A model generated the notes under the pieces. The model worked only from the letters and a program-made list of their open reading frames with translations, had not been told where the DNA came from and ran no database searches. This document shows positions 31,407 through 37,755 of a stretch of DNA of 37,755 nucleotides, one piece after another (the stretch's first letter is position 1; every line of letters starts with the position of its first letter). This DNA is from Bacillota bacterium (GTDB taxonomy: Bacteria; Bacillota; Clostridia; Christensenellales; Borkfalkiaceae), in contig QAKE01000022.1 of the NCBI GenBank assembly GCA_003343995.1, positions 1-37,755 on the forward strand, in the 5' to 3' direction. A program made the position numbers and the translations under genes.

Positions 31407-33578
31407 ATGAACACGAAAGGCAGAGTAACCATTCCTACGGACGAAAGTTTTGTGGAAGGCACGAAGGAAATCGCCGCGAAATGGGGAGCGGACGCCGTGC
31501 GGGACTGCGACGGCACCGTTCTGCCCGCCAACGTTGCGGAGCTTGCGGATAAGGTGTACAACACCTATTTTATCGTGCGCGGCGATAACAAATGGGGGGA
31601 AAAACACCCCGAAGAAACGCACCGCACCTTTTTGATGAGCGAACGCACGCTCGCCGAAGGCGATGTGCTGGAAATTTCCGTGATGAAGGGATATTTTGCG
31701 CAGCAGATCGCGCCCGATTGGGAAAATACGGCGTATTGGGAAGTGATCGACCGCACGACGGGCGAGCTCGTTTCCGATTGGACGGCGGACGCGGCGCGCG
31801 GCACGGTGAAAATCGAAAACGCGAAGGCGATGCACGAATATACCGTAAACTTCATGGCGCTCGTCATCTGGCACCCCGTGCAGATATACAACTATCTTAC
31901 GAATAACTGGACGTGCGAAAAACAGCTGATGTACGATCCGGCATTCCCCGAAACCGCGGAATACATCAAACGCCACATGCGCGAATGGTGCGACGAGCAC
32001 CCCGAAACCAACGTGGTGCGCTTTACGACGTTTTTATATCAATTCACCTTGATTTTTAACGAAAAAGGCAAGGAAAAATACGTGGATTGGTTCGGTTACG
32101 GCTTGTCCGTGAGCCCCGTGCTTTTGGAAGAGTTCAAAAAAGAATACGGCTACGCGATGCGCGCGGAGGACTTTATCGACGGCGGCTGCTACGCCAACCC
32201 CTTCCGCGTGCCGAGCAAAAAATTCCTCGATTATATGGATTTCGTTTCCCGTTTCGTTTCAAAAACGGTGCGCGAACTCGTAGACATCGTGCACGAAAAG
32301 GGCAAAGAGGCGATGATGTTTTTGGGCGACGACTGGATCGGCGCGGAGCCTTACGGCAAATATTTCAAAGACATGAATCTCGACGCGGTCGTGGGCAGCG
32401 TCGGCGGTGGCGTTACGGTGCGCATGCTTTCGGAAATTCCCCACGTGAAATACCGCGAAGGCCGCTTTTTGCCGTATTTCTTCCCCGATACCTTCTTTGA
32501 GGGCAACGAGGAAAACGCGGTGGCGGAGCTCAACCGCAACTGGACGACGGCGCGGCGCGCCATGATGCGCAAACCGCTCGACAGAATGGGCTTCGGCGGG
32601 TATCTCGCTTTGGCGGCGAAGTTCCCGACGTTTGTGGACAGGGTAACGGAAATTTGCAACGAATTCCGCGCCATCGTAGACGCGGCAGGCAAGGCGAAGC
32701 CGCATAGCGGGCTCACCGTCGCGCTGCTGAACAGCTGGGGCGAACAGCGCAGCTGGATGAGTCACATGGTGGCGCACGAGCTTTGGTATCAGCAGATTTA
32801 TTCCTATCAGGGCATTTTGGAAGCGCTCAGCGGGCTCGCCGTAAACGTGAAATTCCTCTCCTTCGAGGACGTGAAGAAGGGCATCGACGCCGATATCGAC
32901 GCGATCATCAACGTCGGCGACGCGATGACGGCGTATTCCGGCGGCGAAAACTGGAACGACGAAAAGGTGGTGACGACGCTCCGCAAATGGGTGCGGGAAG
33001 GTCACGGCTTTATCGGCGTGGGCGAGCCCACGGCTTTCGTGAAGGACGGCAGAACGTTCGTTCTTGCGGACGTGCTCGGCGTCGATAAGGAAATCGGCTT
33101 CACCTTGAGCGAGGATAAGTATAATATCGAAAAGAAACCGCACTTTATCACCGAGGACGTCGCGGACGCCGTCGATTACGGCGAAAGCATGAAAAATATC
33201 TATGCGCTCTGCGGTACGGACGTGCTCGACATCGAGTTTTCCGACCGTTTCAAACGCAGCGTCAACGTGGGCGAGGTGAAGATGGCGGCAAACGCTTACG
33301 GAAAGGGGCGCGGCGTGTATATCGCCGGCTTGCCGTACAGCGCGGAAAACGCGCGTATTTTGTACCGCGCGCTTTATTGGAGCGCCGGCAAGGAAGCGGA
33401 GATGAAAAAGGCGTTTTCCTCCAATCCGCTCACCGAGTGCACGTATTATCCCGAAACGGGCAAATACGCCGTCGTAAACAACAGCGCCGAACCGCAGAAA
33501 ACGGTGTTTTACGATATCGGCGGAAAGGCGACGGAATTATCCCTTTCCGCGGCGGAAGTGCGTTGGATCAAATCGTAA
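31407..33578 (+). CDS. GH112 beta-galactosyl-N-acetylhexosamine (or -rhamnose) phosphorylase
   Basis: A 723-residue cytosolic phosphorylase that splits galactosyl-beta-1,3-N-acetylhexosamine (lacto-N-biose, galacto-N-biose) with phosphate to galactose-1-phosphate and free sugar. The start GRVTIPTDESFVEGTKEIAA and ADAVRDCDGTVLP are family hallmarks. The likely catalytic acid is Asp308 in FLGDDWIGAEPYGKYF (FxGDHWIGTEPY in Bifidobacterium). VKYREGRFLPYFFPDTFFEG follows, then the C-terminal flavodoxin-like and beta domains. GH112 also includes D-galactosyl-1,4-L-rhamnose phosphorylases, which I cannot exclude. There is no signal peptide. AAAGAGG precedes the ATG. Confidence 0.93.
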   Translation: MNTKGRVTIPTDESFVEGTKEIAAKWGADAVRDCDGTVLPANVAELADKVYNTYFIVRGDNKWGEKHPEETHRTFLMSERTLAEGDVLEISVMKGYFAQQIAPDWENTAYWEVIDRTTGELVSDWTADAARGTVKIENAKAMHEYTVNFMALVIWHPVQIYNYLTNNWTCEKQLMYDPAFPETAEYIKRHMREWCDEHPETNVVRFTTFLYQFTLIFNEKGKEKYVDWFGYGLSVSPVLLEEFKKEYGYAMRAEDFIDGGCYANPFRVPSKKFLDYMDFVSRFVSKTVRELVDIVHEKGKEAMMFLGDDWIGAEPYGKYFKDMNLDAVVGSVGGGVTVRMLSEIPHVKYREGRFLPYFFPDTFFEGNEENAVAELNRNWTTARRAMMRKPLDRMGFGGYLALAAKFPTFVDRVTEICNEFRAIVDAAGKAKPHSGLTVALLNSWGEQRSWMSHMVAHELWYQQIYSYQGILEALSGLAVNVKFLSFEDVKKGIDADIDAIINVGDAMTAYSGGENWNDEKVVTTLRKWVREGHGFIGVGEPTAFVKDGRTFVLADVLGVDKEIGFTLSEDKYNIEKKPHFITEDVADAVDYGESMKNIYALCGTDVLDIEFSDRFKRSVNVGEVKMAANAYGKGRGVYIAGLPYSAENARILYRALYWSAGKEAEMKKAFSSNPLTECTYYPETGKYAVVNNSAEPQKTVFYDIGGKATELSLSAAEVRWIKS

Positions 33579-33587
33579 CGAATTGCA

Positions 33588-33618
33588 AAACCGCCCCGAA
33601 ATTTCGGGGCGGTTTCTT
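33588..33618. terminator. Intrinsic terminator after the GH112 gene
   Basis: A perfect 14-bp stem, AAACCGCCCCGAAA (33588-33601) with its complement at 33602-33615. The real loop takes the innermost A/T bases, and a short T stretch follows. The convergent amidase-like gene ends 45 bases on. Confidence 0.8.
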
Positions 33619-33662
33619 TATGCGGATTTTCGGAAATTTTCACCGTATGGTAAAATCGTCTT

Positions 33663-34727
33663 TTATCGATTCAGCGGGCGCCCGCCGCCGACGGGCGTCA
33701 GTTTCGCCCAAGTGAGCGGCCCGACGATGCCGTCCGCCGCCAAATCGTTTTCCGTTTGAAACTCCTTTACCGCGGCGAGGGTTTTTGCGCCGAAAATACC
33801 GTCCACCTTGTCTGCGAGATAGAGCTTGGAAAGAAGTTTTTGCTGTAAATATCGCACGAATACGCCTCTGCTGCCCTGTTTTAAGAGCGGCAGGGGCTTT
33901 TGCATCAATAACGTCTGCCACGTGTTTTTGCCGACGATGCCGTCCACGCTCAATCCGTTTTCGGCTTGGAATTTTTCCACGGCGGCTTGCGTGTTCGCGC
34001 CGAAAACTCCGTCGGGCGTAAGCGCGCTGCCGTAAACGTTCAGATAGCATTGCAGCAGCTGAACGGCGGTGCCGCGGTTTCCGCGGCGGATGGTCGGCAG
34101 GGACGAGTAATCGACGCTTTCCGTATAATCGACGTCGAAATGCTCGCATACGCCCAGACAGCCGCCGTCGCCGCACTGTTTTTGAAAATCGGGATCGACC
34201 ATCAGCTTCGCCTCTTCAAAATTGGTCATAAAACCGCATTCAGGGAGCGCCGCGGGGCAGTTTACCGAGCGCAGCATGCCGATTCCCGCAAGCGTGCTCA
34301 CGCCGCGGTTGTAAAGACCGGTCGTCATCGACAGTCCGGCGGACACGTCGTAAGAGAGCAGTCGGCTGTCGGCGGAATATCTGTTTTCCCGCGAATAGAA
34401 CACCTGCTGTCCGCGCGCCGAAGAAAACTGCGTATCGTTCCCCGCCGCGTTGTATGCGTACGTGAGCACCGCGTCCAGACGCGCCGCGTTTACCCTCCGA
34501 ACGCGCTCGCTGATGGAAACGTCGTTCATTTCCGGCTTTACGTCGTAAACGTTGAAGCCCGTTCTCAGGCAGGCGATCAAAAAATAATACTTTGCGGGGC
34601 GGTTGAATTCGTTTTCGTAAAAACTGCGGTTTATGTAAGGCATGACGGGCGTCCGTTTTCCCAAGGTGGGGGGATTGAGTCCGTGTTCGTCGTTGCCTCC
34701 GATCAAAAATTTGTCTGCGTTAGCCAT
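33663..34727 (-). CDS. Amidase_3-like protein with two peptidoglycan-binding domains
   Basis: A 354-residue protein. Residues 1-185 resemble N-acetylmuramoyl-L-alanine amidases (Amidase_3): first zinc histidine His15 (GGNDEHGLNPP), a glutamate at 38 or 40 (FYENEFNRPAKYYFLIACL), the R-x-x-x-x-N stretch SERVRRVNAARLD, GLYNRGVSTLAGIGMLRSV, and the catalytic Glu163 in ALPECGFMTNFEEAKL. The usual third zinc histidine (S-x-H-x-N-A) is replaced: here LTYAYNA, with Ala91 in its place, so activity is in doubt. Two PG_binding_1 domains follow at ~216-275 and ~283-345 (IRRGNRGTAVQLLQCYL, PDGVFGANTQAAVEKFQ; VDGIFGAKTLAAVKEFQ, DGIVGPLTWAKL). No signal peptide is visible. GGAGG lies 6 bases before the ATG, and a sigma-E-like -10 lies upstream, which hints at a sporulation role. 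Confidence 0.85.
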   Translation of the reverse strand: MANADKFLIGGNDEHGLNPPTLGKRTPVMPYINRSFYENEFNRPAKYYFLIACLRTGFNVYDVKPEMNDVSISERVRRVNAARLDAVLTYAYNAAGNDTQFSSARGQQVFYSRENRYSADSRLLSYDVSAGLSMTTGLYNRGVSTLAGIGMLRSVNCPAALPECGFMTNFEEAKLMVDPDFQKQCGDGGCLGVCEHFDVDYTESVDYSSLPTIRRGNRGTAVQLLQCYLNVYGSALTPDGVFGANTQAAVEKFQAENGLSVDGIVGKNTWQTLLMQKPLPLLKQGSRGVFVRYLQQKLLSKLYLADKVDGIFGAKTLAAVKEFQTENDLAADGIVGPLTWAKLTPVGGGRPLNR

Positions 34728-34750
34728 ATTGTTCCTCCATACGTTATTTC

Positions 34751-34779
34751 ATTGTATGAAGGAAACGGGGCGATTGTTG
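34751..34779 (-). promoter_or_regulatory. Candidate sigma-E-type promoter of the amidase-like gene
   Basis: On the minus strand CATACAAT (34758-34751) matches the B. subtilis sigma-E -10 (CATACAMT) at every base. The -35 at 14 bp, CAACAAT (34779-34773), matches KMATATT at only 4/7. The start near 34744 leaves a short leader with GGAGG. A hairpin GGCGATTG/CAATCGCC just upstream overlaps the end of the AraC gene. Confidence 0.4.
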
Positions 34780-34787
34780 CGTGCCGC

Positions 34788-35649
34788 TCAGCAATCGCCG
34801 TTTTTACGGTAAAACAGCGGCGTGCAGCCGACGGAGGTTTTGAACCGCTTGCTGAAGAACGCGGGGGAGGAAAAGCCGACGGCTTTGGAAATTTCCGTAA
34901 CGTTCATATAGGTTTTTTTGAGGAGAAATTTCGCCTCCTTTATTCTGCGTTCGATAAGATAGCTGATGGGGGATACGCCGAGCTGTTCGGTAAAAACGTG
35001 AATGAGGTGAAACTTGTTCACAAACGCCTGCTTTGCCAAGAGGTCCAAAGTGATCTCGTCGGCGTAATGCTCGTCGATATACTGTTTTACGAAGGCACAT
35101 TCGCGGCTGATATAGCGGTGCTCTTCCGTCACGCCTTTCGCCGTGAGATTGGTGTGGCGCATGATGAATAAAAGCAGAATATTCGTCAGGTGCTGCGCCA
35201 TTTTCTGGTAATTGGCGCGCTTGTTCAAAAGCTCCCCGTTCAGCTCCTGCAAATAATAATTCGTCTTGTCGTAGTGTGTGAAAAAGTGAAAAATCGTTCG
35301 GGGGGGGGGGTAGGTCGTTATCATCTGTTTCCTTTTTGTCGGATAGCGTGTCAAATACTACGTTTTCCACGCCTATAATCACGTATTCGAGCGGCGTTTC
35401 CGCGGAGGAATATTCCGTGTGAATGACGTTGGGGTTGACGATGATCAAATCTCCCCGCTTGATGGGGTAAACACGATTGTCCAGCAAAAAAGTGCCCGTT
35501 CCGTTAAGGATAAACATCAGTTCCGAAAAGGGGTGATAATGTGGGGTAGAGTGCCAGTCCGTTCCGTATTTAGAGGTGGAAAGATATAATAATTTGGGCT
35601 GAAAATTAACCGTTTCTAAGTCGGAAATTTCATATCGAATATTGCTCAT
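34788..35649 (-). pseudogene. AraC-family regulator, frame broken at an 11-C tract (possibly phase-variable)
   Basis: Two reading frames together make one AraC protein. The first (from ATG 35649) encodes the cupin (MSNIRYEISDLETVNFQPKL, HYHPFSELMFILNGTGTFLL, PIKRGDLIIVNPNVIHTEYS) up to about residue 115. The second, ending at 34788, encodes the linker and both helix-turn-helix motifs (EITLDLLAKQAFVNKFHLIH; MNVTEISKAVGFSSPAFFSK, RFKTSVGCTPLFYRKN). They switch inside a run of 11 C on the coding strand. Losing one C (or gaining two) restores a 286-residue protein, the same length as the paralogue at 30340-31200. As read, the product has no DNA-binding domain. The promoter is near-consensus and the ATG is 6 bases after the -10 box. 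It is divergent from the sugar-binding lipoprotein gene. Whether this is true variation, a mutation or an error in reading the tract cannot be told here. Confidence 0.88.
35300..35310. repeat. Mononucleotide tract of 11 G (11 C on coding strand)
   Basis: Eleven G in a row on the plus strand, between TTC and TAGG, inside the AraC coding region in the linker between cupin and DNA-binding domains. Tracts of this length slip easily in replication. A count of 10 or 13 would keep the gene in frame; 11 does not. Confidence 0.97.
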
Positions 35650-35655
35650 ATTTTT

Positions 35656-35683
35656 ATTATACCATATTTTACCGGCTTGTCAA
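35656..35683 (-). promoter_or_regulatory. Sigma-A promoter of the broken AraC gene
   Basis: On the minus strand TTGACA (35683-35678), 16 bases, TATAAT (35661-35656). The predicted start coincides with the A of the ATG at 35649 (TATAAT, six bases, ATG), and no Shine-Dalgarno site exists, so a leaderless mRNA is likely. Confidence 0.75.
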
Positions 35684-35726
35684 GATGAAAAATGTTTTTA
35701 GTTTTTGTTTACGCTTAACAGAACTA

Positions 35727-35756
35727 CCGCAATATCAATATAAAACCCCGCAATAT
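35727..35756. promoter_or_regulatory. Tandem 21-bp-spaced direct repeat at ABC sugar promoter
   Basis: CCGCAATAT occurs at 35727-35735 and at 35748-35756, exactly 21 bp apart. The second copy ends 5 bases before the -35 box of the solute-binding-protein promoter. The same spacing is seen at the GH112 promoter with a different word, each beside a related AraC-type gene. Confidence 0.65.
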
Positions 35757-35761
35757 ATGCA

Positions 35762-35790
35762 TTGTATTGTCATTCGATCCGTATTACAAT
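35762..35790 (+). promoter_or_regulatory. Promoter of the carbohydrate ABC operon
   Basis: TTGTAT (35762-35767), 17 bases, TACAAT (35785-35790). The -35 is weak at its 3' half, consistent with dependence on an activator bound to the adjoining tandem repeat. The leader from about 35797 has AAAGGAGG before the ATG at 35831. Confidence 0.65.
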
Positions 35791-35830
35791 AGTGTCAAGA
35801 AATGCAGCGATGCATAAAAAGGAGGATGTT

Positions 35831-37309
35831 ATGAAAAAGAAAATCATTGCGCTTTTGTGCGCGGCAGTTTTGGGTCTCGGCACGCTCGGCATGGTCGGGT
35901 GCGCGAAAAAAGACGAGTCCTTTACGATCGCCTTTTTGTCGGGCGGACGCGGGTCAACCTACGTGCAGGAGCTTGTTGACGAATTTAAGAAAACCGACGC
36001 GTGGAAGAACTATCTCGCGGCGAACGATCTCGAAGATTTGGAAGTCAATATCATCCAAGGCGGCGCGGATATCGTCGTAAGCGAGGTGCAGAACAAAATC
36101 AACACCGGCAAATATCCCGACGTAATGTTCCTTAACTATAACATGGGCGGCACAAGGCTGACGGAAAATTTTGTTTCCAACGAAATGCTCGTTAATCTGG
36201 ACAGCTTGCTCGAGGAACAGATCCCCGGCGAAAACGTAACGCTGAAATCCAAATTCGTCGACGGGATTCTGAATAACTATGCGATCAAACCGTACGGCGA
36301 AGCGAAGGGCGTTTATACACTGCCCGCGTTCTATTCTCCGACGGGGCTTTGGTACGATGCTTCCCGTTTCAATGCGGACGGTTCCGACGGCAAATACAAG
36401 CTGCCTACGACTTGGGACGAGTTTTGGTTGCTCGGCGACGAATTGAATGCCGCGAACGGAAATAATAGTGCATCGCAGGTCGACGGCGATCATCCCTCGC
36501 TCTTCACCTATCCCACAACGGGTTATTTCGACAGCGTTATTCCCGCGGCGGTAGCGAACAGCGCGGGCGCAAGCAAGGTTATGGATATGCTTGCTTATAA
36601 GGATAATATCTGGAACGACACGGACGTAAAAGCCGGTCTGCGCAACGTCGTGAGACTTCGCGATTATCTCAGCCCGACCACCGTTTCGGAAGCGGGTGCG
36701 GAAGGCGGTTATACCCGCAATCAGCAATCGGTTATCGGCGCAACGTCGGTTGTAGACGGTCAGGTAACGCAGACGTCGAGGGGGACGGCGCTCTTTGTGC
36801 CCAACGGAGACTGGCTGCCCGCGGAAATGGCAAGCACGACGCCCGCCGGCTTTGAATGGGGCTTTATGCCGCTGCCCGCAGGATCGCAAGGCAGATATGT
36901 GACTTCGTTTATCGAAACGGTATATCTGCACAGCAGGGGCGATTATAACGACCTCGCGAAACAGTTCCTGCTTTTCTATTACAGCGACGCCGGCGCGAAG
37001 ATCGTTGCCGAAGAAAGCGGTGCGATCATTCCCACGAAAAACGCCCTCGCAAAAGCGGCTGAAAACGGAATTGCCGCGTCGACCATCAAACTCTACGACG
37101 TATATAACGATTATCCCGCGGTTGTCGGAATGTTTGCTTCTACGGAACCGGTGACGGGGCTCGTATGGAACGACGTATTATACACCGAACTCAACACCAA
37201 AGTGTTCAACGATGAAAACAGCGCCAAGAGCATCGACGACCTGTTGAGCGAATGGGTGACAAGATTGGAAAGCGCAAGCGATCGGTACCGCGAGAACATC
37301 ATCGCATAA
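35831..37309 (+). CDS. Sugar-binding lipoprotein of a CUT1-type ABC transporter
   Basis: A 492-residue extracytoplasmic receptor (solute-binding protein family 1). The lipoprotein signal is MKKKIIALLCAAVLGLGTLGMVGC with Cys24 as the lipid anchor. The mature protein begins with a FTIAFLSGGRGSTYVQELVD strand/helix, then PDVMFLNYNMG, LPAFYSPTGLWYDASRFNAD and PTTWDEFWLLGDELNAANG, all typical of oligosaccharide receptors. AAAGGAGG lies 5 bases before the chosen ATG; a longer in-frame start would cover the promoter. It is followed by a stable hairpin and the permease gene. With GH112 and fucosidase nearby, a host-glycan oligosaccharide is a reasonable guess for the ligand. Confidence 0.93.
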   Translation: MKKKIIALLCAAVLGLGTLGMVGCAKKDESFTIAFLSGGRGSTYVQELVDEFKKTDAWKNYLAANDLEDLEVNIIQGGADIVVSEVQNKINTGKYPDVMFLNYNMGGTRLTENFVSNEMLVNLDSLLEEQIPGENVTLKSKFVDGILNNYAIKPYGEAKGVYTLPAFYSPTGLWYDASRFNADGSDGKYKLPTTWDEFWLLGDELNAANGNNSASQVDGDHPSLFTYPTTGYFDSVIPAAVANSAGASKVMDMLAYKDNIWNDTDVKAGLRNVVRLRDYLSPTTVSEAGAEGGYTRNQQSVIGATSVVDGQVTQTSRGTALFVPNGDWLPAEMASTTPAGFEWGFMPLPAGSQGRYVTSFIETVYLHSRGDYNDLAKQFLLFYYSDAGAKIVAEESGAIIPTKNALAKAAENGIAASTIKLYDVYNDYPAVVGMFASTEPVTGLVWNDVLYTELNTKVFNDENSAKSIDDLLSEWVTRLESASDRYRENIIA

Positions 37310-37345
37310 AGTCGTCGGAAATTTTTTCGGCGCAAGGCAAACGGC

Positions 37346-37376
37346 GCTCCGAGGGGGAGAAATTCTCCCTCGGAGC
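37346..37376 (+). other. Stable intercistronic hairpin between lipoprotein and permease genes
   Basis: GCTCCGAG (37346-37353) pairs with CTCGGAGC (37369-37376), extended inward by GGGAGAA/TTCTCCC with one bulged G. No T tract follows, so it is not a full terminator. Such hairpins after a receptor gene usually protect the upstream mRNA, giving more receptor than permease, as known for malE-malF. Confidence 0.7.
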
Positions 37377-37396
37377 TTACAATGAGGAGATTTACC

Positions 37397-37755
37397 ATGA
37401 ATAAAAATCCCGCTAAAAATACCGCAGTAAAGCTCACTACGGTGCGAAAGGACAACCGCCAGCGCAATATTTTTATCGCGCTCACCGTGCTGCCTTCGCT
37501 CATTTTGTTTTTACTTTTTGTCATCGTGCCGGTGTTCAACATGTTTTATACCTCGCTTTTAAAATGGAACGGCTCGATCGACGCAAAAAAAACCTTTCAG
37601 TGGTTTGAAAACTACCGCGTGTTGTTTTCCGATTCCGCCTTTTGGAATTCCGCGCTCAACACGCTGTTTCTCATCGTCGTCGTAACGGCGGTCACCATCG
37701 TGCTGGCGTTGTTTTTTGCCGCAGTGCTCGCAAAGGGGAAAACCAAAGGCAAAAC
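37397..37755 (+). CDS. Sugar ABC transporter permease (MalF/UgpA type), cut by window end
   Basis: The first 119 codons of a permease: MNKNPAKNTAVKLTTVRKDN (basic, cytosolic), then a first membrane helix (NIFIALTVLPSLILFLLFVI, continuing VPVFNMFYTSL), LKWNG, NYRVLFSDSAFWNSALNTLF and a second helix (LIVVVTAVTIVLALFFAAVL). This is the usual N-terminus of the first CUT1 permease subunit. AGGAG lies 7 bases before the ATG. The frame is open to the last base; the rest and the second permease lie outside the window. Confidence 0.9.
   Translation, partial: MNKNPAKNTAVKLTTVRKDNRQRNIFIALTVLPSLILFLLFVIVPVFNMFYTSLLKWNGSIDAKKTFQWFENYRVLFSDSAFWNSALNTLFLIVVVTAVTIVLALFFAAVLAKGKTKGK

Noticed and set aside
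33966..35171. 401-codon plus-strand ORF antisense to the amidase-like and AraC genes
   Set aside because: It overlaps two recognisable minus-strand proteins and has no ribosome-binding site or family motif.
1..37755. CRISPR arrays, tRNA or rRNA genes, insertion sequences, replication origins
   Set aside because: I read both strands for regular direct repeats, tRNA-like T-loops, transposase motifs and DnaA-box clusters and found none I could support.

Overview
The window looks like the chromosome of a spore-forming, anaerobic-type member of the Clostridia (Bacillota). The evidence is a spoIVA gene for the spore coat ATPase, the der-plsY-spoIVA gene order, strong Shine-Dalgarno sites, near-perfect sigma-A promoters (TTGACA-17-TATAAT), many intrinsic terminators, and several AraC-type regulators beside intracellular glycoside hydrolases. 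The enzyme set (GH29 fucosidase, L-fucose isomerase, GH112 galacto-/lacto-N-biose-type phosphorylase, GH2 beta-mannosidase) fits a gut organism that uses host or dietary glycans. A more exact placement (for example Christensenellales) is only a guess.

Layout. (1) 1-2860, minus strand: tightly packed small ORFs around a SprT-like metallopeptidase gene. They share a repeated 5' leader and look like the edge of an integrated mobile element or prophage. Two terminators facing outward in opposite senses (2895-3003) separate this module from the chromosome. (2) 3049-6704: der, plsY and spoIVA, the last with a sigma-E-like promoter. (3) 6867-10757: a Gfo/Idh/MocA oxidoreductase, then a convergent SsuABC/ThiXYZ-type ABC transporter of unknown substrate. 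(4) 10888-17191: valS, a phosphopantetheinyl transferase, an MscS channel, a UroD-like methyltransferase and a DegV protein. (5) 17261-22318: an ECF sigma factor with a long C-terminal domain I cannot identify, divergent from a GH2 beta-mannosidase/HAD phosphatase pair. (6) 22457-29402: an AraC regulator divergent from a five-gene operon (beta-helix protein, SGNH hydrolase, GH29 fucosidase, Asp-box protein, fucI). (7) 29481-33578: two co-transcribed AraC regulators, one with a PocR domain, divergent from a GH112 phosphorylase. (8) 33663-37755: an amidase-like protein with two peptidoglycan-binding domains, an AraC gene broken at an 11-bp G:C tract, and a divergent carbohydrate ABC transporter (lipoprotein plus a permease cut by the window end).

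How the parts may work together (inference): the CUT1-type transporter at the right end imports an oligosaccharide. The cytosolic GH29, GH2 and GH112 enzymes, none with a signal peptide, trim it. FucI starts fucose catabolism, whose usual anaerobic product, 1,2-propanediol, is the known ligand class of PocR domains. Two related AraC regulators (30340-31200 and 34788-35649) each sit divergently beside a promoter that carries two direct repeats exactly 21 bp apart, abutting or a few bases upstream of a poor -35 box. This is the classic geometry of AraC-family activation. One of the two regulators is out of frame at a mononucleotide tract, so the transporter may be switched by phase variation, or the tract may be a sequencing artefact.

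No tRNA, rRNA, CRISPR array, transposase or known riboswitch was seen. No gene-free stretch exceeds 300 bases.
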